Source of the DNA: Pseudomonadota bacterium
GTDB taxonomy: Bacteria > Pseudomonadota > Gammaproteobacteria > Xanthomonadales > Rhodanobacteraceae
Assembly (NCBI GenBank): GCA_029561145.1
Contig: JAKQJM010000098.1
Span: 31,865-95,864 of the forward strand
Length of the DNA stretch: 64,000 bases
Reading direction: 5' to 3'
Shown: positions 48,169-57,881 of the stretch, piece after piece
How the letters are laid out: each line of letters opens with the position of its first letter
Position numbering within the stretch: the first letter of the stretch is position 1
Translations under genes and position numbers: made by a program
The notes under the pieces: model-generated
Told to the model about the DNA's origin: nothing
The model's input: only the letters and a program-made list of their open reading frames with translations
Databases searched by the model: none

Positions 48169-48220
48169 GCTGGTGACACAGTTTGAACCGAAGCTTCCGT
48201 GGGTGCGCCGAGTTGATTCC

Positions 48221-48249
48221 TTGCGCATCGCGGCGGATGCCACTATCCT
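48221..48249 (+). promoter_or_regulatory. Predicted his operon promoter
   Basis: TTGCGC (48221-48226) and TATCCT (48244-48249) are separated by 17 bases. Transcription would begin near 48256, immediately before the palindrome at 48260-48277. That position fits repression by a bound regulator. Confidence 0.5.
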
Positions 48250-48259
48250 TGGTGTCAAT

Positions 48260-48277
48260 GTACTAACGCGTTAATAC
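48260..48277 (+). promoter_or_regulatory. TrpR-like operator in front of hisR
   Basis: GTACTAACGCGTTAATAC is an almost perfect 18-bp palindrome with one mismatched pair around the fully symmetric core TAACGCGTTA. The flanking GTAC...TAC resembles the E. coli TrpR operator layout (GTACTAGTTAACTAGTAC). It lies between the predicted start of transcription and the ATG of hisR, three bases before the codon. Confidence 0.65.
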
Positions 48278-48280
48278 GTT

Positions 48281-48640
48281 ATGAAGCGTCGATCGCTCGA
48301 AGCCGAAACCCCGATTGCGCGTGCCGAGGAGAGCCTGTGCCGTGCATTGCTTTCGCTCGATACTGTGTCCTCGATGCGAGCGTTCCTGCGTGATCTATGC
48401 ACGCCGGCTGAACTTGAAGCGCTGACTGACCGCTGGCGCGTCGTACCGTATATCCTCGCGCGCTTGCCCTATCGGGAGATCCATGAGCGCACGGCAGTCA
48501 GCATCACGACGATCGGTCGCGTCGCGCGCTTCCTGAGCCAGGGCAATGGCGGTTATCTGGCCGCGCTTGGGCAGGGTGCGCCGGCAAAGGTGACGCCGCG
48601 CGCGAGCAGCCGCTCGACCTCGCGCGGAGCCCGCGCATGA
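48281..48640 (+). CDS. hisR: TrpR/YerC-family repressor of the his operon
   Basis: This 119-residue helical regulator has the TrpR/YerC fold. Its HTH region is TPAELEALTDRWRVVPYILARLPYREIHERTAVSITTIGRVARFL. I recall HisR as the name given in comparative-genomics work to TrpR-like regulators of histidine synthesis in Xanthomonadales. It overlaps hisG by 4 nt (ATGA at 48637-48640), so it is the first gene of its own operon, and the operator at 48260-48277 implies self-control. The basic C-terminal tail ([13 protein letters not shown]) is unusual. The ligand is inferred to be histidine. Confidence 0.82.
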   Translation: MKRRSLEAETPIARAEESLCRALLSLDTVSSMRAFLRDLCTPAELEALTDRWRVVPYILARLPYREIHERTAVSITTIGRVARFLSQGNGGYLAALGQGAPAKVTPRASSRSTSRGARA

Positions 48641-49536
48641 GTGCGCGCGATCGTCTGCGCATCGCGATCCAGAAGTCCGGTCGCCTCAATGATGCCTCGA
48701 TCGATCTGCTCGCGCGTTGTGGCCTCAGGTTCCGACGCAGTCGCGACAGGCTGTTCTGCTTCGGCGAAACCCTGCCGGTCGACCTGCTCCTAGTCCGCGA
48801 CGACGACGTGCCGGGCATGATTGCCGAAGGTGTGTGCGATCTCGGCATCGTCGGCCGCAACGTGCTCCGCGAACAGATTCTCGGCAGACAGGGCAGCGCC
48901 GACGCGGCATCGTTCCGCGAAATCCGTTCACTCGGATTCGGGCACTGTCGGCTGTCGCTGGCGGTTCCCGATGGATTCGACTATGTCGGGCCGGTCGAAT
49001 TGTCGAACCTGCGCATCGCGACGAGTTATCCGGGCCTGCTGGCGGATTGGCTGCGCCGGTCGTCGGTTGACGCACGGATTGTGAGCCTCTCGGGATCGGT
49101 CGAGATCGCGCCGCGTCTCGGTACGGCGGATTGCATCTGCGATCTCGTATCGAGTGGCGCGACGCTGGCGGCGAACCAGTTGAAGGAGGTTGCGGTCATT
49201 CTCGAGTCAGAAGCAGTGCTTGCGGCAAGTGCTGTGCTGCCCGTCGATCGGCGCCGCGAGCTCATCGACATGTTGCTTCGGCGCATCGATGGCGTGATCC
49301 AGGTGCGCGTATCGAAGCTGGTCCTGTGGCAATCCCCGCGTGCATCACTCGATGCGATCACGCGTCTGCTGCCGAATGGCCAGCGACCCACGGTGACCCC
49401 GATCGAGGGACTCGATAACCAGGTCTCGGCCCAGGCGATCTGCAACGACGCGATCACCTGGCAGCATCTCGAGGACATGAAGCGCGCGGGTGCTAGGCAG
49501 ATGCTCGTGTTGCCCGTCGAACAGATGCTGACATGA
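48637..49536 (+). CDS. hisG: ATP phosphoribosyltransferase HisG (long form)
   Basis: HisG joins ATP and PRPP in the first step of histidine synthesis and is feedback-inhibited by histidine. It begins [23 protein letters not shown], and the PRPP loop region is [21 protein letters not shown]. At 299 residues it is the long, hexameric form with a C-terminal ACT-like regulatory domain, so no HisZ is needed. It overlaps hisD by 4 nt. Confidence 0.96.
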   Translation: MSARDRLRIAIQKSGRLNDASIDLLARCGLRFRRSRDRLFCFGETLPVDLLLVRDDDVPGMIAEGVCDLGIVGRNVLREQILGRQGSADAASFREIRSLGFGHCRLSLAVPDGFDYVGPVELSNLRIATSYPGLLADWLRRSSVDARIVSLSGSVEIAPRLGTADCICDLVSSGATLAANQLKEVAVILESEAVLAASAVLPVDRRRELIDMLLRRIDGVIQVRVSKLVLWQSPRASLDAITRLLPNGQRPTVTPIEGLDNQVSAQAICNDAITWQHLEDMKRAGARQMLVLPVEQMLT

Positions 49537-50840
49537 AGCATCTCGACTGGAACACGCTATCCGGACAGGGACGTGCCGAGGCACTCGTTCGACCCGCGCA
49601 ATCGGTTTCGGGGGAGACCCGCGTGGCGGTGGCGCAAACCATTGCAGCAGTCCGGAAGGGCGGCGACGCGGCGCTGATCGAACTGACGCGCAGGCTTGAT
49701 CGCTGCGAGCTTGAGTCGCTGCGCGTCAGCGAGAATGAATTCGCCGCGGCGGAACGCTCCCTGTCCTCGGAGTTGAAAGATGCAATCGCAGAGGCGCGCG
49801 AACGCATCGAACGTTTCCATCGCGCCTGCGCCCCTCAGGCGATCCGGGTCGAGACCGCGCCGGGGGTGGTCTGCGAGCGACTGTTGCGGCCGATTGCACG
49901 GGTAGGTCTGTACGTGCCGGCCGGTGGGGCGCCGCTGCCGTCGACGGCCTTGATGCTTGGTGTGCCTGCCTCGATCGCCGGTTGCCACGAGGTTGTCCTG
50001 TGCACGCCGCCACGCGCGGATGGGGGCTGTGACGAAACCGTGCTGTTTGTGGCGCGCCTGTGCGGAATCCGGACCGTGCTCAAGCTCGGCGGGGCGCAGG
50101 CGATTGCCGCGATGGCCTATGGTAGTGAGTCGGTGCCGCGTTGCGACAAGGTGTTCGGACCCGGCAACGCCTGGGTGACCGAAGCGAAGGTCCAGGTGGC
50201 CGGCGATCCTGACGGCCCGGCCATCGACATGCCGGCCGGCCCGTCCGAAGTCCTGATCATCGCCGACGCCAACGCCGATCCGGTCTTCGTCGCCGCCGAC
50301 CTGCTTGCGCAGGCGGAACACGGCGCTGATTCGCAGGCGATCCTCGTGTCGCCCAGTGTGGATCTGATCGATGCCGTCACGGTCTGTGTCGACCGGCTGT
50401 GCCAGCGCTTGCCGCGCGCCGGGATTGCGAAAAGATCGCTGGCGCATGGCTGCCTGATCAAGGTCGAATCTTTGCAGCAGGCCATCAACGTGAGCAATGC
50501 GTATGCACCCGAACACCTGATCATCCACACGTTGCAACCACGCGACCTGCTCGATTCGGTCATCAGCGCCGGCTCGATCTTTCTCGGTGCGTGGTCACCC
50601 GAGTCGGTCGGTGATTATTGCAGCGGTACGAACCACGTCCTTCCGACATACGGCGCGGCTCGATCGTGGAGTGGGCTTTCCGTGGCAAGCTTCCAGAAAC
50701 AGATCACCGTGCAGGGGTTGTCGGCGGCCGGCTTGCGCGCGATCGGGCCGTGTGCGATGACGATCGCGAGAGCCGAGCAACTGGAGGCACACGCGCTTGC
50801 CATCGGCTTGCGCCTGGATGCGCTGGAGAATGCCGCATGA
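49533..50840 (+). CDS. hisD: Histidinol dehydrogenase HisD
   Basis: HisD oxidises L-histidinol to L-histidine in two NAD+-dependent steps with zinc. Blocks seen are [53 protein letters not shown], the His of [14 protein letters not shown], and [19 protein letters not shown] near the C-terminus. Length is 435 residues, normal. It overlaps hisG and hisC by 4 nt on each side. Confidence 0.97.
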   Translation: MKHLDWNTLSGQGRAEALVRPAQSVSGETRVAVAQTIAAVRKGGDAALIELTRRLDRCELESLRVSENEFAAAERSLSSELKDAIAEARERIERFHRACAPQAIRVETAPGVVCERLLRPIARVGLYVPAGGAPLPSTALMLGVPASIAGCHEVVLCTPPRADGGCDETVLFVARLCGIRTVLKLGGAQAIAAMAYGSESVPRCDKVFGPGNAWVTEAKVQVAGDPDGPAIDMPAGPSEVLIIADANADPVFVAADLLAQAEHGADSQAILVSPSVDLIDAVTVCVDRLCQRLPRAGIAKRSLAHGCLIKVESLQQAINVSNAYAPEHLIIHTLQPRDLLDSVISAGSIFLGAWSPESVGDYCSGTNHVLPTYGAARSWSGLSVASFQKQITVQGLSAAGLRAIGPCAMTIARAEQLEAHALAIGLRLDALENAA

Positions 50841-51916
50841 GTGTGCTTGCGTTGGCGCGCCCCGAAGTGCTGACCGTCCAAGGTTATTCGTCGGCGCGGC
50901 ACGAGGCCGGAAAGGCCGAAGTGATGCTCAATGCCAACGAGTCCCCGTGGCTCCCACCCGGCCTCCAGGCCGAATCCCGCGGGATGCCGCTCAACCGATA
51001 TCCGGATCCGCAGTCCGAAGTCCTGCTCGAACGGCTTGCAGAACTCTACGGCGTGGGCAGCAGCCAGATTCTGGTCGCGCGCGGAAGCGACGAGGCAATC
51101 GATTTGCTCACGAGAGCGTTCTGCCGACCCGGTGTCGATGCCGTCGCGCTGTCGCCACCGACGTTCGGCATGTATGCGGTGTGCGCCGAGGTGCAGGGCG
51201 CAGCCCGCATCGAGGTACCGCTGACAGGAGACTTTGCTGTCGATGTTCCGATGCTGTGCGACCGCCTGCCCCGATCGGTCAAGCTCGTGTTCATCTGTTC
51301 TCCGAACAATCCCACCGGCGGCAGTGTCGCGCTCGTCGATATCGAGCGGATCGGCTACGCCATGCGTGGACGTGCATTGGTCATCGTAGACGAAGCCTAC
51401 ATCGAGTTTTCGAGCTCGCCCAGCGTTAGCGGGCTGATTCGACACCATGAAAATCTCGGTGTGCTGCGCACATTGTCCAAGGCCTGGGCGCTGGCCGGCG
51501 CGCGGCTCGGCTGCCTTCTTGCCGGCGCCGAAATCATCACGCTGCTGCGCAAGATCATGCCGCCGTATCCGCTGCCAACCCCGAGCTTGGGCGCGGCGCT
51601 GGCGGCCTTGACCGCCGACGGCATGGCGCTGACCCGCCAGCGGATCGCGCTGATAGTTGCGGAACGTGAACGCATGTCGGTCGCCCTCTTGCGCCTGCCG
51701 AGCGTTATCGAGGTCCTGCCATCACATGCCAATTTCCTTTGCGTGCGCTTTGCCGACGCACCGCGCACCTATCTCAATCTGTTGGCCGCGGGTGTAATCG
51801 TGCGCGATGTCGGTCGCCATCCCGCGCTTTCCGGATTTTTGCGCCTCAGCATCGGCACGCGCGAGGAGAACTCGCGGCTGCTCGAGGTCTTGATTCGCCA
51901 CGAGGTATCGGAATGA
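50837..51916 (+). CDS. hisC: Histidinol-phosphate aminotransferase HisC
   Basis: HisC is a PLP aminotransferase making histidinol phosphate. The early motif is [12 protein letters not shown]. The PLP lysine lies in [16 protein letters not shown], and [11 protein letters not shown] supplies the cofactor-binding Asp. Length is 359 residues from ATG 50837, which overlaps the hisD stop (ATGA). An upstream extension of the frame overlaps hisD and has no similarity. Confidence 0.96.
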   Translation: MSVLALARPEVLTVQGYSSARHEAGKAEVMLNANESPWLPPGLQAESRGMPLNRYPDPQSEVLLERLAELYGVGSSQILVARGSDEAIDLLTRAFCRPGVDAVALSPPTFGMYAVCAEVQGAARIEVPLTGDFAVDVPMLCDRLPRSVKLVFICSPNNPTGGSVALVDIERIGYAMRGRALVIVDEAYIEFSSSPSVSGLIRHHENLGVLRTLSKAWALAGARLGCLLAGAEIITLLRKIMPPYPLPTPSLGAALAALTADGMALTRQRIALIVAERERMSVALLRLPSVIEVLPSHANFLCVRFADAPRTYLNLLAAGVIVRDVGRHPALSGFLRLSIGTREENSRLLEVLIRHEVSE

Positions 51917-52980
51917 GTACGCGCAAAATCCTGTTCCTCGATCGGGACGGCTGCCTGATCGAGGAACCTGAGGATTTCCAGATCGACCGCTTCGAGAAAT
52001 TCTCGCTGATGCCCGGCGTCATCGCGTCGCTGTCACGCTGTGTGTCGGCGGGTTATGAGATCGTCGTCGTGAGCAACCAGGACGGACTTGGAAGTGAACG
52101 CTTTCCGCAATCCGACTTCCAGGGGCCGCATGATCTGCTATTGCGCATACTCTCCTCACAGGGAATCACGCCACGCGAGGTACTGATCGATCGAAGCTTT
52201 GCCCACGAGGGTCTCGGTACGCGAAAACCCGGCGTCGGCATGGTCCGCCACTGGCTGGCGGATGACAGCTGGTCGCGCGCTGCCTCGGCGATGGTCGGTG
52301 ATCGCGAGACCGATCTGGAGTTCGCGGCCAATCTCGGCGTGCGTGGATTCCGGGTTGGCGCGCAAGGGCGCAGCTGGGTCGAGATCGCGCACGACCTGCT
52401 CGATTCGCCACGAGTCGCCGAGGTGTTGCGCGAGACCGGCGAGACGCGAATCCGCGTGCGTGTCGACCTGGATGGCGGTGCAAACGCCGATGTCCATACC
52501 GGACTCGGTTTCTTCGACCATATGCTCGAACAGATTGCCAGGCACGCGCATTTCGATCTTCGCCTGCGATGCGATGGAGACCTCCAGACCGACGAGCACC
52601 ACACGATCGAGGACTCGGCGCTCGCCCTGGGCGAAGCGTTGCGCCGGGCGCTTGGCGACAAGCGCGGCATCGGCCGCTACGGCTTCTGCCTGCCGATGGA
52701 CGAAAGTCTCGCCAATGCGTCGCTCGACCTGTCCGGTCGAGCCCATTTCGTCTTCGACGGCACGTTTCCGCGCGAGCGCGTCGGCGAGGTTCCTACTGAA
52801 CTCGTGCCGCACTTCTTCCGTTCGCTTTGCGAGGCGATGGGCGCCAACCTGCATCTGGGTGTGCGTGGCGAGAATGTGCATCACATGGTCGAAGCCTGCT
52901 TCAAGGTCGTTGCGCGCTGCCTGGGCCAGGCCATCCGCGTCGAGGGCAGCGACCTGCCAAGTACCAAAGGTCGGCTGTGA
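51913..52980 (+). CDS. hisB: Bifunctional HisB: histidinol-phosphatase and IGP dehydratase
   Basis: The N-terminal HAD phosphatase (about 1-165; [13 protein letters not shown] and [18 protein letters not shown]) removes phosphate from histidinol phosphate. The C-terminal imidazoleglycerol-phosphate dehydratase (about 166-355) has the metal motifs [17 protein letters not shown] and [10 protein letters not shown]. This fusion is typical of gammaproteobacteria. The start at ATG 51913 overlaps hisC. The stop overlaps the GTG start of hisH. Confidence 0.97.
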   Translation: MSTRKILFLDRDGCLIEEPEDFQIDRFEKFSLMPGVIASLSRCVSAGYEIVVVSNQDGLGSERFPQSDFQGPHDLLLRILSSQGITPREVLIDRSFAHEGLGTRKPGVGMVRHWLADDSWSRAASAMVGDRETDLEFAANLGVRGFRVGAQGRSWVEIAHDLLDSPRVAEVLRETGETRIRVRVDLDGGANADVHTGLGFFDHMLEQIARHAHFDLRLRCDGDLQTDEHHTIEDSALALGEALRRALGDKRGIGRYGFCLPMDESLANASLDLSGRAHFVFDGTFPRERVGEVPTELVPHFFRSLCEAMGANLHLGVRGENVHHMVEACFKVVARCLGQAIRVEGSDLPSTKGRL

Positions 52981-53579
52981 GCCCTGTCGATGTGGTGCTG
53001 GTCAATGCCGGTGGAACGAATATTGGTTCCGTGCGCTACGCGCTCGAGCGGCTCGGGGTCGATGCGCAGGTCAGCGACGACGAGGTCCGGATTCGCGCGG
53101 CATCGCATGTGATCCTGCCCGGCGTTGGCGCTGCTGCACCAGGCATGCAGTGTTTGCATGACAGCGGCCTGGTCGAGGTCATTCGTCGGCTCGAACAACC
53201 CGTGCTCGGTATCTGCCTCGGCATGCAGCTGCTGTTTGACCGTTCAGAGGAGGGCTCAACGCGATGCCTCGGCCTCATTCCGGGCGAGGTTCGCCGCATC
53301 AAGGGCGACAGGTGTCATCGCGTTCCGCACATGGGCTGGAACCGATTGAAACGCCTCATTGACGATCCCCTGCTCGACGGTCTCGCCGAGGACGCCTTCA
53401 CCTATTTCGTGCACAGCTTTGCGGCGCATTCCTGCGAAGTATCTGCGCTGGCGACCGTCGATTACGGTGCGCCATTGGCGGCGGTCGTGCGCCACCGCAA
53501 CTTCTGCGGCGTGCAGTTCCATCCCGAGCGCTCGGGCCGTGTCGGCAGCAGGTTGCTGAGGAATTTCCTCGGCCTATGA
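52977..53579 (+). CDS. hisH: IGP synthase glutaminase subunit HisH
   Basis: HisH releases ammonia from glutamine for HisF. The nucleophile Cys lies in [11 protein letters not shown], and the His-Glu pair in [10 protein letters not shown]. Length is 200 residues. The start is GTG 52977, overlapping the hisB stop; with it the N-terminus reads [18 protein letters not shown] as in the family. It overlaps hisA by 4 nt. Confidence 0.95.
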   Translation: MSPVDVVLVNAGGTNIGSVRYALERLGVDAQVSDDEVRIRAASHVILPGVGAAAPGMQCLHDSGLVEVIRRLEQPVLGICLGMQLLFDRSEEGSTRCLGLIPGEVRRIKGDRCHRVPHMGWNRLKRLIDDPLLDGLAEDAFTYFVHSFAAHSCEVSALATVDYGAPLAAVVRHRNFCGVQFHPERSGRVGSRLLRNFLGL

Positions 53580-54301
53580 AACCCGAAATCATTCCTGCAC
53601 TGGATCTGCGCGGCGGGCGCATTGTGCGATTGCACCAAGGCGACTATGCGCGCGAGACGGAATATGCCCTCGATCCGATCGAGCAGGCGCGACTCTATCG
53701 CGCCGCCGGTGCGCGCCGCTTGCATGTGGTCGACCTCGACGGGGCTCGCGGAGGCCGCTTCGAGAACCTCGCGGTGATCGAGGCGCTGGTCGTGCTCGAT
53801 CTCGAGGTCCAGGCGGGCGGCGGCGTGCGCACCGAAGACGATCTCAGGCGCCTGTTCGATGCCGGCGTGCGGCGCGTCGTGCTCGGCAGCATCGCGGTCC
53901 GAGATTGCGAGTGCGTGTTCGACTGGCTCCGCAGGTTCGGTGCCGATCGCCTCGTCATCGCTCTCGACACGCGCCAGGTCGATGGGCAATGGGCGCTGTC
54001 GTCGGCCGGTTGGACCGAGCCGGCCGTGCAGACGCTTGACGAACTCGCGCCGCGCTACGAGCGGGCCGGCGCACGCCATCTGCTGTGCACGGACATCGCG
54101 CGCGACGGCATGCTGGTCGGGCCGAATCTCGATCTGTACGCGCAGCTGGCGCAGATCGCGCCGGCGCTGTCCGTGCAGGCGTCGGGCGGCGTACGCGATT
54201 GCGATGACATCAACGCACTGCATGGCAGGGCGGCTGCCGTCATACTCGGACGCAGCCTGCTCGAAGGCCGCGTCGATCTTGCCGGGGCGCTGGGATGCTG
54301 A
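53576..54301 (+). CDS. hisA: ProFAR isomerase HisA
   Basis: HisA is a (beta/alpha)8-barrel that isomerises ProFAR to PRFAR. The first catalytic Asp is in [19 protein letters not shown] and the second in [11 protein letters not shown]. Phosphate-binding glycines are in [12 protein letters not shown] and [12 protein letters not shown]. Length is 241 residues. It overlaps hisF by 7 nt. Confidence 0.96.
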   Translation: MKPEIIPALDLRGGRIVRLHQGDYARETEYALDPIEQARLYRAAGARRLHVVDLDGARGGRFENLAVIEALVVLDLEVQAGGGVRTEDDLRRLFDAGVRRVVLGSIAVRDCECVFDWLRRFGADRLVIALDTRQVDGQWALSSAGWTEPAVQTLDELAPRYERAGARHLLCTDIARDGMLVGPNLDLYAQLAQIAPALSVQASGGVRDCDDINALHGRAAAVILGRSLLEGRVDLAGALGC

Positions 54302-55065
54302 CCCGGCGCATCATTCCGTGCCTTGACGTACGGGATGGCAAGGTCGTCAAGGGCGTGCGCTTTCGCGATCATGTCGTCGTCGGTGACATCGTCGATCTGG
54401 CCATGCGCTATCGCGACGAAGGCGCCGACGAGCTGGTCTTCTACGACATCACCGCCAGTCCCGAGGGGCGCTGCGCCGATCGCGACTGGATCGACCGCGT
54501 CGCGCGAGCGCTCGACATCCCGTTCTGCGTGGCGGGCGGCATCGGCGACATCGAGACGGCGCGCACGATCCTGCATGCCGGTGCGGACAAGGTCTCGGTC
54601 AACTCGCCGGCGCTCGAACGTCCGGCGCTGGTCGACGAACTCGCCGCCGCTTTCGGTGTGCAGTGCGTGGTGGTTGGCATCGACAGCCAGCGCGATGCCG
54701 ACGGCGAATGGCGCGTTCGACAGTACAGCGGCGATCCGGCCCGCATGCAGGCGCTGCCGCGACGCACGCTCGACTGGGTCATCGAGGCACTGCGGCGCGG
54801 CGCAGGCGAGATCGTGCTCAATTGCATGGATAGCGATGGAGTCCGTGCCGGCTACGATCTGGCCCAGTTGCGCGCCGTGCGGGCGGTCTGCTCGGTGCCC
54901 CTCGTGGCATCCGGCGGGGCCGGCGCGCGCGAGCATTTCCGCGACGTGTTCGTCGATGCCGATGCCGATGCAGCGCTTGCGGCCAGCGTATTCCATTCCG
55001 GTGCGATCGCGATTCCGGACCTGAAGAAATTTCTCGTGGCGAATGAGGTGGAGGTCCGGCCATGA
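54295..55065 (+). CDS. hisF: IGP synthase cyclase subunit HisF
   Basis: HisF uses ammonia from HisH to make IGP and AICAR. Catalytic aspartates are in [15 protein letters not shown] and [12 protein letters not shown]. Phosphate-binding motifs are [12 protein letters not shown] and [12 protein letters not shown]. Length is 256 residues. It overlaps hisI by 4 nt. Confidence 0.97.
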   Translation: MLTRRIIPCLDVRDGKVVKGVRFRDHVVVGDIVDLAMRYRDEGADELVFYDITASPEGRCADRDWIDRVARALDIPFCVAGGIGDIETARTILHAGADKVSVNSPALERPALVDELAAAFGVQCVVVGIDSQRDADGEWRVRQYSGDPARMQALPRRTLDWVIEALRRGAGEIVLNCMDSDGVRAGYDLAQLRAVRAVCSVPLVASGGAGAREHFRDVFVDADADAALAASVFHSGAIAIPDLKKFLVANEVEVRP

Positions 55066-55679
55066 ACGACACATCGCTCATCGACACGCTCGATTGGGCA
55101 AAGGGTGGTGGCTTGCTGCCGGTCATCGTGCAGCACTGGACCGGTGGCGAAGTGCTGATGCTGGGGTTCATGAGTCAAGAGGCGCTCGCGCTGACCCATG
55201 CCACTGGCAAGGTGACGTTTTTCAGTCGCAGCAGGCAACGGCTGTGGACCAAGGGGGAATCCTCCGGAAACACGTTGCTGCTCAAATCGCTGCACGTTGA
55301 TTGCGATGCCGACGCCTTGCTCGTCCGGGCCGAGCCGATCGGCCCGACCTGCCACCGCGGTACGCCGGGCTGTTTCGCCGACGCGCCGGATCTACCTCTG
55401 CGTTTTCTGGTGGAGCTCGATGCGCTGGTTGCGCAACGCCGGCACCTGCGGCCGGAAGGGAGCTATACGACGCGCCTGTTCGATGCCGGTATCCGCAGGA
55501 TCGCGCAGAAGGTTGGCGAGGAGGGCGTCGAAACCGCGCTGGCGGCCGTCGTCCAGGACGATCCCGATCTGCTCGGCGAATCGGCCGACCTGCTGTTTCA
55601 CCTGGTCCTGCTTTTGCGCGCGCGCGGACTGGGCTTGGCGGATGTCGCGCGCCTTCTCGAAACCCGTCATTCGCAATAG
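55062..55679 (+). CDS. hisI: Bifunctional HisIE: PR-AMP cyclohydrolase/PR-ATP pyrophosphatase
   Basis: The N-terminal cyclohydrolase domain (about 1-105) has the zinc and magnesium sites in [28 protein letters not shown] and [12 protein letters not shown]. The C-terminal HisE domain (about 115-205) shows [30 protein letters not shown] with the acidic metal-binding helix. Together they carry out steps 2 and 3 of the pathway. It is the last gene of the his operon. Confidence 0.96.
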   Translation: MNDTSLIDTLDWAKGGGLLPVIVQHWTGGEVLMLGFMSQEALALTHATGKVTFFSRSRQRLWTKGESSGNTLLLKSLHVDCDADALLVRAEPIGPTCHRGTPGCFADAPDLPLRFLVELDALVAQRRHLRPEGSYTTRLFDAGIRRIAQKVGEEGVETALAAVVQDDPDLLGESADLLFHLVLLLRARGLGLADVARLLETRHSQ

Positions 55680-55689
55680 TCGACAAGCT

Positions 55690-55704
55690 CGCGTAAAATA
55701 CGCG
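55690..55704 (+). other. Perfect inverted repeat after hisI
   Basis: CGCGTA and TACGCG form a perfect 6-3-6 inverted repeat starting ten bases after the hisI stop codon. No T-run follows, so it is not a standard rho-independent terminator. It may mark the 3' end of the his transcript or be an operator for the next gene. Confidence 0.4.
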
Positions 55705-55832
55705 ACCCGCTTTTGCGGCGTCGCAGGGTCCATGGCCTGACGTCGAAAGCGATCCACCCCAACGCAATGCCCGCCGACCCGCACGCCGCGGCAATGCTGT
55801 CGCGGGATTCCAGACAATGTCCGAGGTCATTC

Positions 55833-56315
55833 ATGCAGATCGCCGAACGCACGGTTGCGTCCTTCCATTACACCCTGACCAACGATGCCGGCGACGTGCT
55901 CGACAGCTCGGACGGTCGTGAGCCACTGGCCTACCTGCATGGCGCAGGCAATATCGTGCCCGGGCTCGAACGCGAAATGGCCGGCCATGTCGCCGGCGAC
56001 AGGTTCAGCGTCGATGTGGCGCCTGAGGAAGGCTACGGCAGCTACATCGACGAACTCGTGCAGATCGTTCCGCGCGAGTCTTTCAACGGCGTCGATGACC
56101 TCGCTGTCGGCATGCAGTTCCAGGCGCAGACCGGGCAGGGCCCGATCGCCGTAATCGTCACCGATATCGAAGGCGACGAAGTGACTGTCGACGGCAATCA
56201 TCCGCTCGCCGGCGAAACCCTGCACTTCGCGGTCGAGGTCACCGAGGTGCGTGCAGCGAGCGACGAGGAAATCCGGCACGGTCACGTGCACGGCGCGGGC
56301 GGCCATCATCACTGA
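55833..56315 (+). CDS. SlyD-like FKBP peptidyl-prolyl isomerase
   Basis: This 160-residue FKBP-type isomerase has the SlyD layout. FKBP strands ([37 protein letters not shown]) flank an inserted chaperone flap (about 70-130). The C-terminus [12 protein letters not shown] is a short His-rich metal-binding tail. It has no signal peptide, so it is cytoplasmic. SlyD delivers nickel and folds proteins in E. coli. ATG 55833 is chosen; upstream in-frame codons overlap the inverted repeat after hisI. Confidence 0.9.
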   Translation: MQIAERTVASFHYTLTNDAGDVLDSSDGREPLAYLHGAGNIVPGLEREMAGHVAGDRFSVDVAPEEGYGSYIDELVQIVPRESFNGVDDLAVGMQFQAQTGQGPIAVIVTDIEGDEVTVDGNHPLAGETLHFAVEVTEVRAASDEEIRHGHVHGAGGHHH

Positions 56316-56370
56316 AGGGCAGTCCGCCAGATCCGCGCATCGGAACGCCGGCGCACGGACTCCTGCCGGA

Positions 56371-57360
56371 TCATTTCGGCTGCTCGCGCACCGGTAGCGG
56401 AACATTGCACAGGTCGATCTTGCCGGCCGGAGCGAGATACCAGTCGTCGCTGCGGTTGCGGCGTGATTCGACCAGTGCCGCGAAGGTCGCGGTGCCCGTG
56501 CGCAGGATCTCCAGCGCGCTGCGCTCGGCGGCAGGAACGTCGGCGGCAAGCCGGACCGAGCGGATCGGCAGCATCTGCTCGGGTTTCTCGTAGAAGCCCG
56601 CCGCCCCGGTACCGCGCGGCAGGGCCGCAAGCAACTCGATGCCCTTGATCACACGTCCGACCGTGGCGATGTTGCGATCGAGCTGGCGCGGCGCATGGCC
56701 GATCACGACATAGAGTTCGGCGCCACTGCCCGATTCGGCCTCGTTGCCGCGCCCCGCGCCGACCATGCCGTAGCAATGCGCGAGCCAGGCCTGGCCCGAT
56801 TTCGGGTCGCGTGCCGCCGGAAATCCGTTGGAGAAGCCGACCTCGGGCGCATAGACATCGCCGTCCGCCAGCGGCGTGAACTCAAGGCCCGCCGAAGCGC
56901 GGCTGAACTCGGCAGGCAGGCTTTGCCTGGCCTCTCCGAATGGATGCGCCTTGCTCGCGTCCTCGCCGTTCGGATCGCCCCATTGGGTCACGAAGTTGTC
57001 CTGCACGCGAAGCACGGCAAGGCCATCGAAGTACTTCTGCCTGACCAGGGTGCGTATGTTCGCGGCATGCAGGGGTGCAAACGCGACGGCCAGTTCGATC
57101 ACCACGCGCCCGCCTGGAAGTTCCATGTACAGCGTGTCGGCCGGTGCCGGTGAGCGCCAGTCGGACGGTTTCGAGGCATCGATCACCTGTTGCATGGTCG
57201 GCTTTTTCGCCGGTGCATCAGCGGCCCCGGCGATCACGGGGAAGAACAGGCAGAACAGGCAGAACAGGCAGAACAGGACCGCCAGCGCAACACGCGCATG
57301 GCCGGGCGGACTGCACGACGACGCGCAGGCAGGCACGCGCGATTCGGAGGGGTTCTGCAC
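56371..57360 (-). CDS. Exported cyclophilin-type peptidyl-prolyl isomerase
   Basis: The 329-residue precursor has a signal peptide with an odd CLFCLFCLF repeat coded by a 9-bp tandem repeat (57244-57277). The mature part has cyclophilin features ([73 protein letters not shown]). The catalytic Arg is plausible in [11 protein letters not shown]. It probably folds proline-containing proteins in the periplasm. The start is GTG 57360; no better start is seen. It is divergent from the PadR gene. Confidence 0.78.
   Translation of the reverse strand: MQNPSESRVPACASSCSPPGHARVALAVLFCLFCLFCLFFPVIAGAADAPAKKPTMQQVIDASKPSDWRSPAPADTLYMELPGGRVVIELAVAFAPLHAANIRTLVRQKYFDGLAVLRVQDNFVTQWGDPNGEDASKAHPFGEARQSLPAEFSRASAGLEFTPLADGDVYAPEVGFSNGFPAARDPKSGQAWLAHCYGMVGAGRGNEAESGSGAELYVVIGHAPRQLDRNIATVGRVIKGIELLAALPRGTGAAGFYEKPEQMLPIRSVRLAADVPAAERSALEILRTGTATFAALVESRRNRSDDWYLAPAGKIDLCNVPLPVREQPK
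57244..57277 (-). repeat. 9-bp tandem repeat in the cyclophilin signal peptide
   Basis: Three full GAACAGGCA units and a partial fourth (GAACAGG) follow each other. On the coding strand each unit adds three residues (Cys-Leu-Phe), so slippage would keep the frame and lengthen or shorten the hydrophobic core of the signal peptide. Confidence 0.9.
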
Positions 57361-57464
57361 GGCTGTTCTCCAGGCGAAGAGGGACGCGCAAGACTAGCGG
57401 GTGCAGGCATCGCGCGGGCACATGACTTCTGGCTCATACACTAGTACGAAGTCAATAATATGAT

Positions 57465-57492
57465 CCATTCAACGCTATGACGTGATGAATGG
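57465..57492 (+). promoter_or_regulatory. Inverted repeat at the PadR start
   Basis: CCATTCA (57465-57471) and TGAATGG (57486-57492) are exact reverse complements 14 bases apart. The right half overlaps the first possible start codon (57489). If the real start is ATG 57501 the site lies in the leader, a common place for a PadR autoregulatory operator. Confidence 0.45.
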
Positions 57493-57881
57493 CAGCCACC
57501 ATGACCGAACTCGAAAGCCACCTGAAGAAATTCCAGAAAGAACTGTCCGCAGGCTCGGTATCGCTAGTGTTGCTGGCCGTCCTGGCCGGTGCCGACGAGC
57601 CCATGTATGGCTACCTGATCGCAAAACGCCTGGCCGATGGCGGCGAGGGTGTGCTTGCCGGCAAGCAGAGTGCGCTCTATCCGGTATTGCGCAATCTCAG
57701 CGCATCGGGGCTGCTCGACAGCGAGGTCGAACCCTCCATCGCCGGGCCGCCGCGTCGCTACTACCGGATTACCGCGCTCGGGCGCGAAGTACTCGATCAA
57801 TGGATCGCATCGTGGGCGACGACACGGGATTTCGTCGACAGCGTGCTTGATGGCAACACTTCGCAAGGGGCGAAATCATGA
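57489..57881 (+). CDS. PadR-family transcriptional regulator
   Basis: This 130-residue PadR regulator has a winged helix (PMYGYLIAKRLADGG, LYPVLRNLSASGLLDSEVEPSIAGPPRRYYRIT) and a C-terminal dimer helix (LGREVLDQWIASW). ATG 57501 (126 residues) is an alternative start. It overlaps the following membrane-protein gene by 4 nt. PadR-HAAS gene pairs are common, and the regulator usually controls the pair. Confidence 0.88.
   Translation: MAATMTELESHLKKFQKELSAGSVSLVLLAVLAGADEPMYGYLIAKRLADGGEGVLAGKQSALYPVLRNLSASGLLDSEVEPSIAGPPRRYYRITALGREVLDQWIASWATTRDFVDSVLDGNTSQGAKS

Noticed and set aside
57244..57277. 9-bp repeats as a CRISPR-like array
   Set aside because: The units are directly adjacent without spacers and lie inside a coding signal peptide.
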